Source: Hymenopus coronatus
Lineage: Eukaryota > Arthropoda > Insecta > Mantodea > Hymenopodidae
Reading direction: 5' to 3'
Length of the DNA: 64,000 nucleotides
Assembly: GCA_030762935.1 (NCBI GenBank)
Contig: CM060886.1
Location: 32,163,509 to 32,227,508 of the forward strand
The notes below the pieces were generated by a model. It was given only the letters and a program-made list of their open reading frames with translations, made no database searches and was not told the DNA's origin. The first letter of the stretch is position 1, and every line of letters starts with the position of its first letter. Both the position numbers and the translations under genes were made by a program. Shown here piece by piece: positions 32,791 through 43,214 of the stretch.

Positions 32791-33705
32791 TCTGATGTTG
32801 TACCATTCACATGACTTTCTCTACAATTCTGCAATAAATTATTGTTAAAAATCTTATGCTTCTAATTGCTTCCTGCTATTCGATAAAAAATTGGCAGAAA
32901 TAGTCTTATTACTTGCTTCCTTGTAAGTAGAAGCGAAATAAGGAAGTACCATAGGTTAAAGTGATGGTCAAAAGCTGGTTGCTATGTGACTGAAGTTCCT
33001 TTGTATCGACACGAGTTCACAAAGTCTCCTGTATGAGAAAAGTATGTTTTTATAGCTGAAACCAAAAACAAGGAATATCTTAAACACAATCAACTCCACA
33101 AAAAATGTATATAACATAAATTGTGTGTTCTAAAGTGCTCTACATTTATTGTGTGGTCAGTTTTTGTCCATCTCTTACAGTTTAGCAGTTATACAAAATT
33201 CCGTAAAATTGACCCAGAATAAAGTAGTCCTCAGAGGCTATTTCTAGAAAATTCAAAATATACATTTTATTTGTCAGGTAAATAACTTTAATATACGATA
33301 TTTTATCAAAATCGTTTGAGCCATTTTTTAGAAAATCAAAATGTTCGAAAAAAGTTCCATGTAAAGGGTAGTTTGGGGTGGGGAGATTTTTCTCAAAATC
33401 TTCCTGTCGCATCCCTGAAATATACTAAACTTAAATACCAAGTTTGGTATTTTACCGACTTTTCGTTTTTGAGTTATCGTGTTCACAGACACATTGACAC
33501 ACTGACACACGGACACACACACACACGCACACACGCACACGCACACACACACGCACACACACACACGGATCTTTTCCTGAAAATACTTGTTTTGGATATA
33601 GGGAACCTTAAAACATATATTTCCGGTGAAATCTCGGTATAGAATTTTTTGGTGGAGTGCAATACAATCTCTATACACTATGTACATAGTGAGTATAGAG
33701 AAAGT
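32791..33705 (+). mobile_element. R1 copy, complete
   Basis: Starts TCTGATGTTGTACC after AAAAA and ends GTATAGAGAAAGT before AAAAA. The CA tract at 33490-33570 is expanded (ACACACGCACACACGC units). The long minus-strand open frame across it reflects lack of stops, not a proven gene. Confidence 0.97.
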
Positions 33706-33710
33706 AAAAA

Positions 33711-34150
33711 TGTACAGGTGTGCCGGAGAGACTAACAAACGCTCAGGTAGAAATAATTGAAATTTAATTTTTCTCCAGTCACCTGCAGTGGCTAGCCAAA
33801 CTGAATTAGGCACCAAAAATATGCATGGTTGTCTGCTAGCTTGATTAGTCCTTTCTCTATCTCTGACATACAGGAAACAAGGGCAAAGTTAAAGCTGCTT
33901 GTCTCCTCTCCAAAAAGCCTCACTTAAAAAGCAACAAACACAATATGCAATAGTAAACCTAAAGTTCTACATACAGAACAAAAGGCTAGAAATAAAGTAG
34001 ATGATACAGGAAAGGAACTTTATAAATGGCAGCATCTGTTCAGTTTTTCACTGATTACATATATATATAATGAAGAACAGGAATCAAATGTCCACAAAAG
34101 CGATTGAGTCATGAGCAACAAAACAAATAACTATTACAGAAACCGACCAC
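33711..34150. other. unassigned stretch
   Basis: Nothing recognised. Confidence 0.4.
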
Positions 34151-34151
34151 T

Positions 34152-34295
34152 TATACTTACAAGGAAGCAAGTAATAGGACTATTTCTGCTAATTTTTTTT
34201 TATTAGCATGAAGTAAGTAGAGGTATAAGCTGTTTAAGAATAATTTGTTGCAGAGATGTAGAGAAAGTCATGTGAATGGTAGACATCAGATTTTT
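34152..34295 (-). mobile_element. R1 5'-end fragment (-)
   Basis: CTTACAAGGAAGCAAGTAAT to AAGTCATGTGAATGGTAGAC and ATCAGA. Only the outer 140 bases of R1. Confidence 0.9.
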
Positions 34296-34333
34296 ACCTA
34301 TGCATAGGTTTAAATTAAGCAAAGATCTTAATA

Positions 34334-35001
34334 TACAGAGTGATTTATATAGAACTGACACGTTTCTTTATTTAATTTTTCCGTTGGAAATTCATTCAAT
34401 GACTCAATTTTAGCACCAAAGTAAGCAGAACGTTCTGGAGTGTCGATTCCTTGACACTAGATGCGCAGATGTTTAACCAACTGTGAACACTGCAGAGTAC
34501 CGACTGACTTTCATGGAGCTTGTTGAGCAACTGGACGATGTAGACCTGAGTAAAGGATATTTTTAGCAAAATGACGCTACATGGCATACATCAAATGAAT
34601 CCATCAACCTAATTGCAAGTTTCTTTGACGAACGAATAATTTCCAGGAACCTGTAGCCACCGAGGTCTCCGGATTTGACATCGCTGGACTTCTTTCTATG
34701 GGATTACTTAAAAGACAGGGTTTATGCCACGCGTCCCCAGACATTGGACGATCTGAAGAACAACATCACAAAGAAGATTCAAGCTATTGACAACAGAGTC
34801 CTCCAACGAGTGGCCAGAAACATGGAACGACGTGTTGAGTTGTGCCTTATACAGTATGGAGGACATTTTCAACATTTGCTATAGAGGTAAATCTCCCCAA
34901 ATTCCTCTACAATTTAGGTATAATAATTTGTCGCTAGGACAATTCGTTTTGAAACAATTAAAGAAAGAAATGTGTCATCTCTATATAAATCACCCTGTGT
35001 A
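34334..35001 (+). mobile_element. deleted DD41D-type transposon with TA duplication
   Basis: TA at 34334-34335 and 35000-35001 flank a 664-bp body. The left end is CAGAGTGATTTATATAGAAC; the right end in reverse complement is CACAGGGTGATTTATATAGA. The long inverse continues through GACACRTTTCTT. It holds only the C-terminal part of a transposase. Confidence 0.9.
34560..34884 (+). pseudogene. DD41D-like transposase C-terminal pseudogene
   Basis: QNDATWHTS corresponds to the second catalytic block (usually QDGATAHT). A stop follows, then PPRSPDLTSLDFFLWDYLKD with the third catalytic Asp, and the C-terminus ERRVELCLIQYGGHFQHLL. The same C-terminal ending occurs in the 43.2-44.8 kb transposase. 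The spacing between second and third Asp is 37 here because about four codons are lost relative to the 41 expected. N-terminal DNA-binding region and first catalytic block are absent. Confidence 0.85.
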
Positions 35002-35234
35002 TAATGATCCGCCGAAATGTATGTACGCGCATAACTTCCGAACGATTGCACCAAATTGAACAATTCTTTTTTTGTTATGTTCGATATTGTCCCGAAAAGG
35101 TTTGTGGAAAAGAAAATGTTTAAAAATAATAAGGGAAAGCTTTTAAAGTATCATAATATGAATAATAATAGTGCCAAGGGAACGCATTTTGGCAGTGGCA
35201 CCATGGTTACTTGGTGCTAAATAGTACTGCTAAA
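35002..35234. other. unassigned stretch
   Basis: Nothing recognised between the transposon and the repeat cluster. Confidence 0.4.
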
Positions 35235-35620
35235 TTTTCCCTCCCCATTGAATGTTAAGGTAAGGCTAAAGTTTATCGAGACAATGACGCAATGCAGCAG
35301 TGAAATTCAAATACATTTTTATGCTTTAACTGTCCTTTCCTTACTTCTATCGTTAAAGAAGCAAAGAAGCTTTCCTTGTGACGACCACCTAGAGTAAGTA
35401 CTTATTTGTTTGCCGCTAGATGGCCGTAGTAATATTTTTCCTCCCCATTCAATGTTAAGATAACGCAACGCACCAGTTTATCGAGACAATGACGCCATGC
35501 AACGCGGCAGTGAATTCAATGCTAAGGGAACGCACCCGTTTATAAAGTCAATGACGCAAGATAACATGAACATCAAATATATTTCTTATATACTAACTAT
35601 CGTTTCCCTAGTCAGGTCGT
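35235..35620. repeat. imperfect repeat cluster (2-3 units)
   Basis: CCTCCCCATTGAATGTTAAG at 35237 and CCTCCCCATTCAATGTTAAG at about 35441, each followed by TTTATCGAGACAATGACGC. A third, shorter unit near 35540 has GTTTATAAAGTCAATGACGC. Direct orientation, about 200 bp apart. Type unknown. Confidence 0.75.
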
Positions 35621-36340
35621 TTAAATAAAGACATAAGAAATAGAACAATTTTTGTTGTAATTCTTTAAAATAAACAAACTATAACTGTGCACATAACTAA
35701 AAAACCCTTCTTGGGATCTGAAAATGGTGGAGAAACGACGGGATCCGGATAGTGAACCATTTTGGGTTTATGTTTACAGATGTTGATTATTTGAGGTTAT
35801 GTGGTACATGATTTCATCAGAACATGACCTTGCAATTGCGGTGCTCTTAATACATTTGATCAAGTAATATTTTGTGTTAGATGGAGAAATTTAGTGCACA
35901 AAGCTATCATCAAATAAAAACATATTACTTGCCCAACCAGATGTACTTGCTCTTTAGTTATGTTGTTAGCCTTAAAATGGCTGTTTTGACATAGAAGAAA
36001 ATAAAGAAAAACGTGGAAAATATTAGCAGTAAAGGAAAGAAACAGATTCGGAGGAACCATGAATGTTACTTTATGACTTTCTCCTCAACATAGTTCGTTA
36101 CCTATTTCTGCGTTTACCCGCAAAACTGTGAAAGCGCTGCCATTTTGTTATTATGCCAACGACATCTTTGCTTACCCATGCTTTAACTGCATAGGTCATT
36201 CTTTCCACTCTACCTTTTGCGTACGCTGACTTCGTCATTTTCGCAATACCAACGATATATGCTACATTGCGCAGATATTGCGCTTTGCAGGTGAAAAGCC
36301 ATTATTCGACATTGACAATAGGATGTTGATACTTCTAATG
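35621..36340. other. unassigned stretch
   Basis: No motif recognised. The right end may hold further decayed helicase sequence of the Helitron remnant that follows, but I cannot align it. Confidence 0.4.
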
Positions 36341-36815
36341 GCCTCAAATTTTTGTCCCTTCGCAACGTCAAAGGAGGAATTAATATCGAAAGTGTTCCCA
36401 AATTTTGGTATAAATTATGCTTGATTGAGCGAACGAGCCATTTGAGCAGCAACTAATAATAATGTAGATGCTTTGAATATAAAAATCGGAGTAAGTTTTA
36501 TGAACAAACGCATTCATTAATGTCGATAGATTCCATTACCAAACCAAATGAAGTCGTGAATTATTTAACTGAATTCCTTAATTCATTGGATTTGCCAAGA
36601 TTCTGCCACACAGTTTACAGCTCAAGGCTGACTCTGTAATAATTATACTGCTCAATCTCAATCAGCCGAAATTGTGCAATGGAACAAGACTCGCTGTTAA
36701 AGAATTATGAAAATGTTGATTTAGGTTACCATAATCATAGGAAAATTCAAGATATGTTTATTCCAAGAATACCACTAATGCCAACCGACTTTCCTTTTGA
36801 ATTTAAGCGGCCGGT

Positions 36816-37025
36816 CCCCATGGCCACGCTCGCTAAGGCATTTCGCTTTGGTGCTTCGTGGGTAGGGGATCGTGGGTTCGTGTCCCGCCTTGGGCATGGG
36901 TGTTATATGTTTGTGCAATGTGTATAGGTTTGTGTAAAATAACAGTAAAACCAGTAATCATACACTAAATTTAGGAGGGAAGTGCAAACAGGGGTTACAG
37001 TCCTAACCAGAATCCGGTACTGTCT
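36816..37025 (+). mobile_element. tRNA-derived SINE (type D) in helicase remnant
   Basis: A-box region TGGCCACGCTCGCTAAGGC and B box GTGGGTTCGTGTCCC, with CGCCTTGGGCATGGGTG. The minus-strand copy at 60798-61030 is collinear. It interrupts the helicase codons right after EFKR. Confidence 0.85.
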
Positions 37026-37038
37026 TTAAACAAAAAAA

Positions 37039-37898
37039 TCTGATGTGTTCCATTCACATGACTTTCTCTACAACTCTGCAATAAATTATTGTTAAAAAGC
37101 TTATACTTCTATTCACTTCCTGCTAATGGATAAAAACTTAGCAGAAATAGTCTTATTAGTTGCTTCCTTGTAAGTAGAAGCGAAATAAGGGAGTACCATA
37201 GGTTAAAATGACAGTCAAAACCTGGTTGCTATGTCAATGAAGTTTCTTTGTTTGTATGGACACGAGTTCACAAAGTCCTGTATGAGAAAAGTATGTTTTT
37301 ATAGCTGACACCAAAAACAAGGAATATCTAAAAACAATCAACTACACGAAAAAAAATATATATAACATAAATTGTGTGTTTTAAAGTGCTCCATATTTGT
37401 TGTGTGGTAAGCTTTTGTCCATCTCTTACGATTTAGCAGTTATGCAAAATTCCGTAAAATTGACTCAGAATAAAGTAATCTTCAGAAGCTATTCCCAGAA
37501 AATTCAAAATATAGATTTTCTTTGTTAGGTAAATATCTTAGATATACGAAATGTTAATCAAAATCGTTAGAGCCATTTCTGAGAAAATCAAAATTTTCGA
37601 AAAAAGTTCCATGTAAAGGGTAGTTGGGGGTGGGGGGATTTTTCTCAAAATCTTCGTGTCGCATCCCTGGAAGATACTAAACTTAAATACCAAGTTTGGT
37701 ATTTTAAGGACTTTTCGTTTTTGAGTTATCGTGTTCACAGACACACGGACACATTGACATCCTTTTTGTGAAAATGCTATTTTTTGGATATTGGGGACCC
37801 TAAAACATATATTTCCGGTGAAATCTCGGTATCGAATATTTGGGTGGAGTGGAATACCTTCTCTATACACTATGTACATAGCGCCTATAGAGAAAGTA
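37039..37898 (+). mobile_element. R1 copy, complete, in helicase remnant
   Basis: Starts TCTGATGTGTTCCATTCACA after a run of A's and ends TATAGAGAAAGT followed by an A-rich run (37899-37945). All landmarks in order. The run of A's beyond is longer than usual. Confidence 0.97.
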
Positions 37899-38217
37899 TA
37901 AAAAACAAAAGCAAAAAAAAAAACAAAAAAAAACAAAAAAAAAAACGTGTTAATATTCCCGTGCGCCTTGCATTCGCAAATGACAATAAATCCCAAGGTC
38001 AATGGTTTGAAATGTGTGAAATGTACCTTGAATAGCCGTGATTTCGCATGGGGAGTTGTACACTGCTTGTTTGAGAGTCGGCAAACAATCAGCGCTATTT
38101 ATTTTCTCACAGGAAGTACATTACAATGCATTAAAATAAAGTATTGTGATATTATTTAATTGTAATTTTATTTCATTGAATGGTCATATTGTAAACGGAA
38201 GATTTTGTCTCATTTTT

Positions 38218-39094
38218 ACTTTCTCTATACGCACTATGTACATAGTGTATAGAGAATGTATTGCACTCCACCAAAAAATTCGATACCGAGATTTCACCGG
38301 AAATATATGTTTTAGGGTCCCCTGTATCCAAAAAAAGTATTTTCAGAAACAGGTCCGTGTGTGTGTGTCCATGTATCCGTGTGCCTGTGAACACGATAAC
38401 TCAAAAATGAAAAGTCGGTAAAGTACCAAACTTGGTATTTAAGTTTAGTATCTTCCAGGGATGCGACACGAAGATTTTGAGAAAAATTCCCCCACCCCAA
38501 ACTACCCTTTACATGGAACTTTTTCGAAAATTTTGGATTTTCTAAAAAATGGCTCTAACGATTTTGATTAAAATGGTATTGATTAATATGGTATTATGTC
38601 AGGTTATATTTACCTGACAAATAAAATGTATATTTTGAATTTTCTGGGAATAGCCTCTGAAGACTACTTTATTCTGGATGATTTCTTCATAACTACTAAA
38701 CCGTAAGACATGGGCAAAAACTTAACACACAAAAAATGTAGAGCACGTTTAAACGCAAAATTTATGTTATATACATTTTTTTCGTGGAGTTGATCATTTT
38801 TGAGATATTCTTTTTTCTTGGTTTCAGCTTTGAAAAACTTATACTTTTCTCATACAGGAATATGTCAACTCCTGTCCATACAAACAAAGGAACATCAGTC
38901 ACATAGCAACCAGCTTTTGGCTTTCACTTTAACCTATTGTACTCCCTTAGTTCGCTTCTACTTACAATAAAGCAAGAAATAGGACTATTTCTGCTAATTT
39001 TTCTCGATTAACATGAAATAAATAAAAGATCAGCTTATTAACAATAATAATTTACAGAGATATAGAGAAAGTCATGTGAATGGAACACATCAGA
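38218..39094 (-). mobile_element. R1 copy (-), complete
   Basis: ACTTTCTCTATACGCACTAT at left to GTGAATGGAACACATCAGA at right. TTTTT lies outside each end, and TCAT lies beyond the T-runs on both sides, a possible short duplication. Young-looking copy with an intact hairpin. Confidence 0.97.
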
Positions 39095-39175
39095 TTTTTT
39101 TCATTAGGTACACCACCCGTGCGAAGGTACACCACTTTCAAATACGTCGGTTAGATAATCTAACTGAGGGAAACA

Positions 39176-39415
39176 GGCCGCGCCGTGGCCGAGTGGTAAA
39201 ACGTCTCGCCTCTCACCTGGACAGCCCAGGTTCGATCCCAAGCCACCACATGTGAGATTTGTGGTGGATAAAGCAGCGCAGAGGCGGGTTTTCTCCGGAT
39301 TCTACGGTTTCCCCCGCCATCGCATTCCACCGGTGCTCCATCTTCATTTCATGTATCACCAGTGCCATCGCCTGCGGTGCCTCAAGTTGTGAAAGCGGAA
39401 TTAAATACTACAAAA
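39176..39415 (+). mobile_element. tRNA-derived SINE (type C)
   Basis: A box TGGCCGAGTGGTAAAACG and B box CAGGTTCGATCCC give a clear tRNA-like head; the body has CGCAGAGGCGGGTTTTC and CCCCCGCCATCGCATTCCAC. An R1 follows directly. A fragment lies at 29640-29765. Confidence 0.85.
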
Positions 39416-39418
39416 AAA

Positions 39419-40278
39419 TGTGATGTGTTCCATTCACATGACTTTCTCTATATCTCTGCAACAAATTATTGTTAAAAAGCTTATGCTTCTATTTACTTCA
39501 TACTAATCGAGAAAAAAAAAATAGCACAAAAGTCTTATTACTTGCTTCCTTGTAAGTAGAAGCGAAATAAGGGAGTACTGTTGCTTAAAGTAATGGTCAA
39601 AAGTTGGTTGCTATGTAACTGAAGTTCCTTTGTTTGTATAGACCTGAATTGTTAAATCCCTGAATGAGAAAAGTATGTTTTTAAAGCTGAAATCCAAAAA
39701 CAAGGAGTAACTCAAAAACGATCAACTCCACGATAAAAATGTGTATAACATAAATTGTGTGCTTTAAAGTGATCTACATTTTTTGTGTTGTAAGTTGTTG
39801 TCCATCTCTTACGGTTCAGCAGTTATGCCAAATTCCGTAAAATTCATCCAGAATAAAGTACTCTTCTGAGGCTATTCCCAGAAAATTCAAGATATACATT
39901 TTATTTGTCAGGTAAATATCTTCAACATACGCAATTTTAATCAAAATCATTAGAGCCATTTTTGAGAAATTCAAAATTTTCGAAAAAACTTCCATGTAAA
40001 GGGTAGTTTGGTGTGGGGGGATTTTTATCAAAATCTTCCTGTCGTATCCCTGGAAGATACTAAACTTAAATACCAAGTTTGGTATTTTACCGACTTTACG
40101 TTTTTGAGTTATCGTGATCATAGACACACGGATACACGTGGACCTTTTTCTGAAAATACTTTTTTTGGATACAGGAGACCCTAAAACATATATTTCCGGT
40201 GAAATCTCGGTATCGAATTTTTGGGTGGAGTGCAATACATTCTCTATACACAATGTACATATTGCGTATAGAGAAAGT
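39419..40278 (+). mobile_element. R1 copy, complete
   Basis: Starts TGTGATGTGTTCCATTCACA after A's, ends TATAGAGAAAGT before AAAAAATAATT. The hairpin is CACAATGTACATATTG, with compensatory changes on the two arms. Confidence 0.97.
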
Positions 40279-40282
40279 AAAA

Positions 40283-41020
40283 AATAATTGGGGAAAATAA
40301 GCGTACAGTATCCACTATTTCCAGAAACAAAATTGCTACACTATAGCTTTTTCTTGTGTATAATAATTTCAAACTCTACGAAGTTCAACTAAACTAATGT
40401 CAAATAATTCAAGATATACACTAACTTAATTCTCTACATTTATATCTAAGTATGTTATAACGTGACATTTTTCAAAGATATAAAATAAAATGTCTGTAAA
40501 CTTAATAATATGGGTGTTATAGAATTCATTTGTTTTAATGTGACACTGAAATATTAGTTTCGTAACATCATTTTTACCGTAGGATGGTTATTTCAAAGTG
40601 TATTATATTTCAGTAATGTTTTAAATTAATAGCAGTTGCTTTAGTTAAAGAAGTTAAGCTGTGTATTTGGTTACATTTGGTGGTCATTTAACAAAAGAGG
40701 TTATTTAGCAGCGATTGAATAAACAAAATGCGCCTAAACAGTGAAATGAATCTTTTGGTTTCCTAAATGTGAAATCGTAAGGTGTGCTAACGGCTGTTTC
40801 AACGAGAAACTGGTGTTCGAAGGCTCCAAATTACAAATGGTTTCACGCGTATGAAAGAACTTGGAGCATATGGCATATACTGGTGTTCCGGAAACAGAAG
40901 CTGCTGCTGTTAATGCAGCTATGACAATAACTCCCTAGAAACGGATGTCTACAGAGATGGCCAACCAATACATAGCCCTAAAACTCTAACCCTACAATAT
41001 GGAACATGATAACCAGAGAC
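40283..41020. other. unassigned stretch
   Basis: Nothing recognised. Confidence 0.4.
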
Positions 41021-41029
41021 ACTTTACAT

Positions 41030-41110
41030 TTAGATTCAGTTTTCTGATTATATCAGAGACGAGGTTTTTTTTAATAGATTAACATTTTCTGACGAAGTAA
41101 CCTTGAGCGA
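41030..41110 (+). pseudogene. possible IS630/Tc1-mariner transposase fragment
   Basis: Translation IQFSDYIRDEVFFNRLTFSD resembles the segment around the first catalytic Asp (the usual form is x-F-S-D-E-A-T-F). Only about 25 codons are visible, with no termini. Weak evidence. Confidence 0.35.
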
Positions 41111-41285
41111 ATGAATACTGTAATACAATCGTACATCACATGTCTCGTTTGCACTGATGACGAACTGAGGTTAAGTCACTCTAAATTGTTTGTGCCATTT
41201 ATCTTTGTATAGGAAGCGGTTATAGCAGAACCAAACACAGACATGTTACAAAACTTTTCGTACCACTTATGCAACAGAAAACATG

Positions 41286-42140
41286 AGTCTCCAAATCCCG
41301 GCTATTGCATTGCATTTTTATTTTCTCTACACGTACTATGTACAAAGTGTATAGAGAAGGTATTGCACTCCGCCCAGAAATTCGTTATCGAGATTTCACC
41401 GGTAAAAGGTCCGTGCCTGTGTGTGTCCGTGTGTCTCTGAACATGTTAACTCAAAAACGAAAAGTCGGTAAAATACCAAACTTGGTACTTAAGTTTCGTA
41501 TCTTCCAGGGATGCGACACGAAGAGTTACAGAAAAATCCCCCCACCCCAAACTATCCTTTACATGGAACTTTTTTCAATTTTTTTTTTATTTTCTTAAAA
41601 ATAGCTTAAAGAATTTTGATTAAAATACCGTATATTAAAGATATTTACCTGACAAATAAAGTATATATCCTGAATTTTTGGGGAATAGATTCTGAAGACT
41701 ATTTTATTCTGGATGAATTATAGGAATTTGGCATAACTATAAGAAATGGACAAAAACTTATCACACAAAAATGTAGCGCTCGTTAAAACACATAATTTAT
41801 ATTATACATATTTTGTTCGTGGAGTTGGTAGTTTTTGAGATATTCCTGGTTATAGGTTTCAGCTTTAAAAAACTTATACTTTTCTCATGCAGGAATTTGT
41901 CAACTTCTGTCCATTCAAACAAAGAAACTTCAATCACATAGCAACTAGCATTTGACTATCACTTTAACCCATGGAACTCCCTTATTTCACTTCTACTTAC
42001 AAGGAAGAAGTAATAATTCTGCTAATTTTTTCTCGATTAGCATGAAGTAAATATAAGCATAAGCTTTTTAACAATAATTTGTTACAGAGATGTAGAGAAA
42101 GGCATGTGAATGGAATACATCAGATTTTTCAGTCTGAGTT
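41286..42140 (+). mobile_element. SINE-B fragment interrupted by R1
   Basis: Left piece TCCAAATCCCGGCTATTGCA, then TTGCATTTTT; right piece TTTTTCAGTCTGAGTTTACC. In the uninterrupted copy at 7540-7590 these are contiguous through a single T5. Confidence 0.88.
41330..42124 (-). mobile_element. R1 copy (-), complete, in SINE-B
   Basis: ATTTTCTCTACACGTAC at left to GAATGGAATACATCAGA at right, inserted exactly in the T5 of SINE-B. TTTTT now lies on both sides. Internal deletion of about 60 bp after CACCGGTAAAAGGTCCG. Confidence 0.97.
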
Positions 42141-42955
42141 TACCTATCATAAGGAACGCTTACTTCGGAGATACATCAGAAGTAAGTAAAGCCCCATCAT
42201 TCCTATTCAATTTTGATCTCAATTTACAGAGCGTCTCGTTTCATTTTATTTATTTTATTTCGTCATTTTTGTTGTTGCTATTTCACGTTTTGAGGAATTT
42301 TGTATTTGTAAACTGTTAAGTTGCGTACACATGCAGTCACATTTTTGCAAAATCAGCAGCAAAAATTTGGCTCGGACCGCTGAACCGATCATGAGGAGCT
42401 ACAGTGAAGAAACAAAGGACATAACAATTTACATAAAATACCTTAACTTCGGAGCGAGTTACATAACCTTTAAATACAACGAGAGAAGACATGCAGAATT
42501 ACAATCTCCATAATCAAAAGAAAAACCAATTACTCAGAGTGATTGTCATAGAAATCATCGAGTAGAAATCAATCAAAAATTCAATGTTGACGACATTCTA
42601 TGTAGCCCTAATGAAATAAATGTTTCCGTATTAAATGAGTGTGCCGATTTTGCATACGAAAGCTTTCTTCGCAAGATAAAGATTCGTCTTGAAGTACTAC
42701 CTTTTTCATGCTTTTTGTATCTGCGTGTAGTTTTCACTTGCTACGATCTAATAAAAAGGCCTGTGGGTTTCAGGAAGTGCTATAAGTCCTTAGCTTGTCG
42801 GTGTTCTCCAGACTGTAAAGATAGGAAGACATAAATCTAAAGAGCATCCTCCCGGACCTCTTCTAACAACTTCAAAGGATCCTGGAAGCGAACACATTTT
42901 ATTTCTCTTCAGTTTTACTTCTTCACAAAATATACCAATTTATTTTAAACAAATG
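42141..42955. other. unassigned stretch
   Basis: No motif recognised; the frame 42331-42513 shows no known domain. Confidence 0.4.
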
Positions 42956-43214
42956 CAAAAACCTGCTGTGTTCTATCCACATGACTTTATCTACATCTCT
43001 GCAATAAATTATTGTTAAAAACCTTGTGCTTCTATTTACTTCATGCTAATCCAGAAAAAAATTAGCAGAAATAGTCTTATTACTTTCTTCCTTATAAATA
43101 GAAGCTAAACAAGGGAGTAAATGCACAAATTTCTGTATGAAGAAAGTATAAGTCTTTCAAAGTTGAAACCAATAACAAGGAATATCTCAAAAACGATCAA
43201 CTCCACGTAAAACA

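Larger units (their letters stand above)
36341..38137 (+). pseudogene. Helitron Pif1-type helicase C-terminal remnant, split by two insertions
   Basis: Three exon-like blocks read in order. Block 1 (36341-36480) has NFCPFATSKEELISKVFPNF. Block 2 (36510-36815) has EVVNYLTEFLNSLDLP, then NQPKLCNGTRLAVKEL and IPRIPLMPTDFPFEFKR. Block 3 (37950-38137) has IPVRLAFANDNKSQGQWFEM and, after frame changes, LYTACLRVGKQSALFIF and a stop. These are the C-terminal helicase motifs of the Rep-helicase (PKLCNGTR, FPFEFKR-LQFPVRLAFAMTINK-S/A-QGQS, LYVA-S-RVGK) of Helitrons and insect Pif1-like genes. Stops and frameshifts kill it. A SINE-D and an R1 separate FEFKR from PVRLAFA. Confidence 0.88.

Noticed and set aside
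33328..33816. 162-codon minus-strand frame as a host gene
   Set aside because: It lies wholly inside R1 and recurs in other R1 copies with different lengths. At most a repeat-encoded frame; reported only as a finding.
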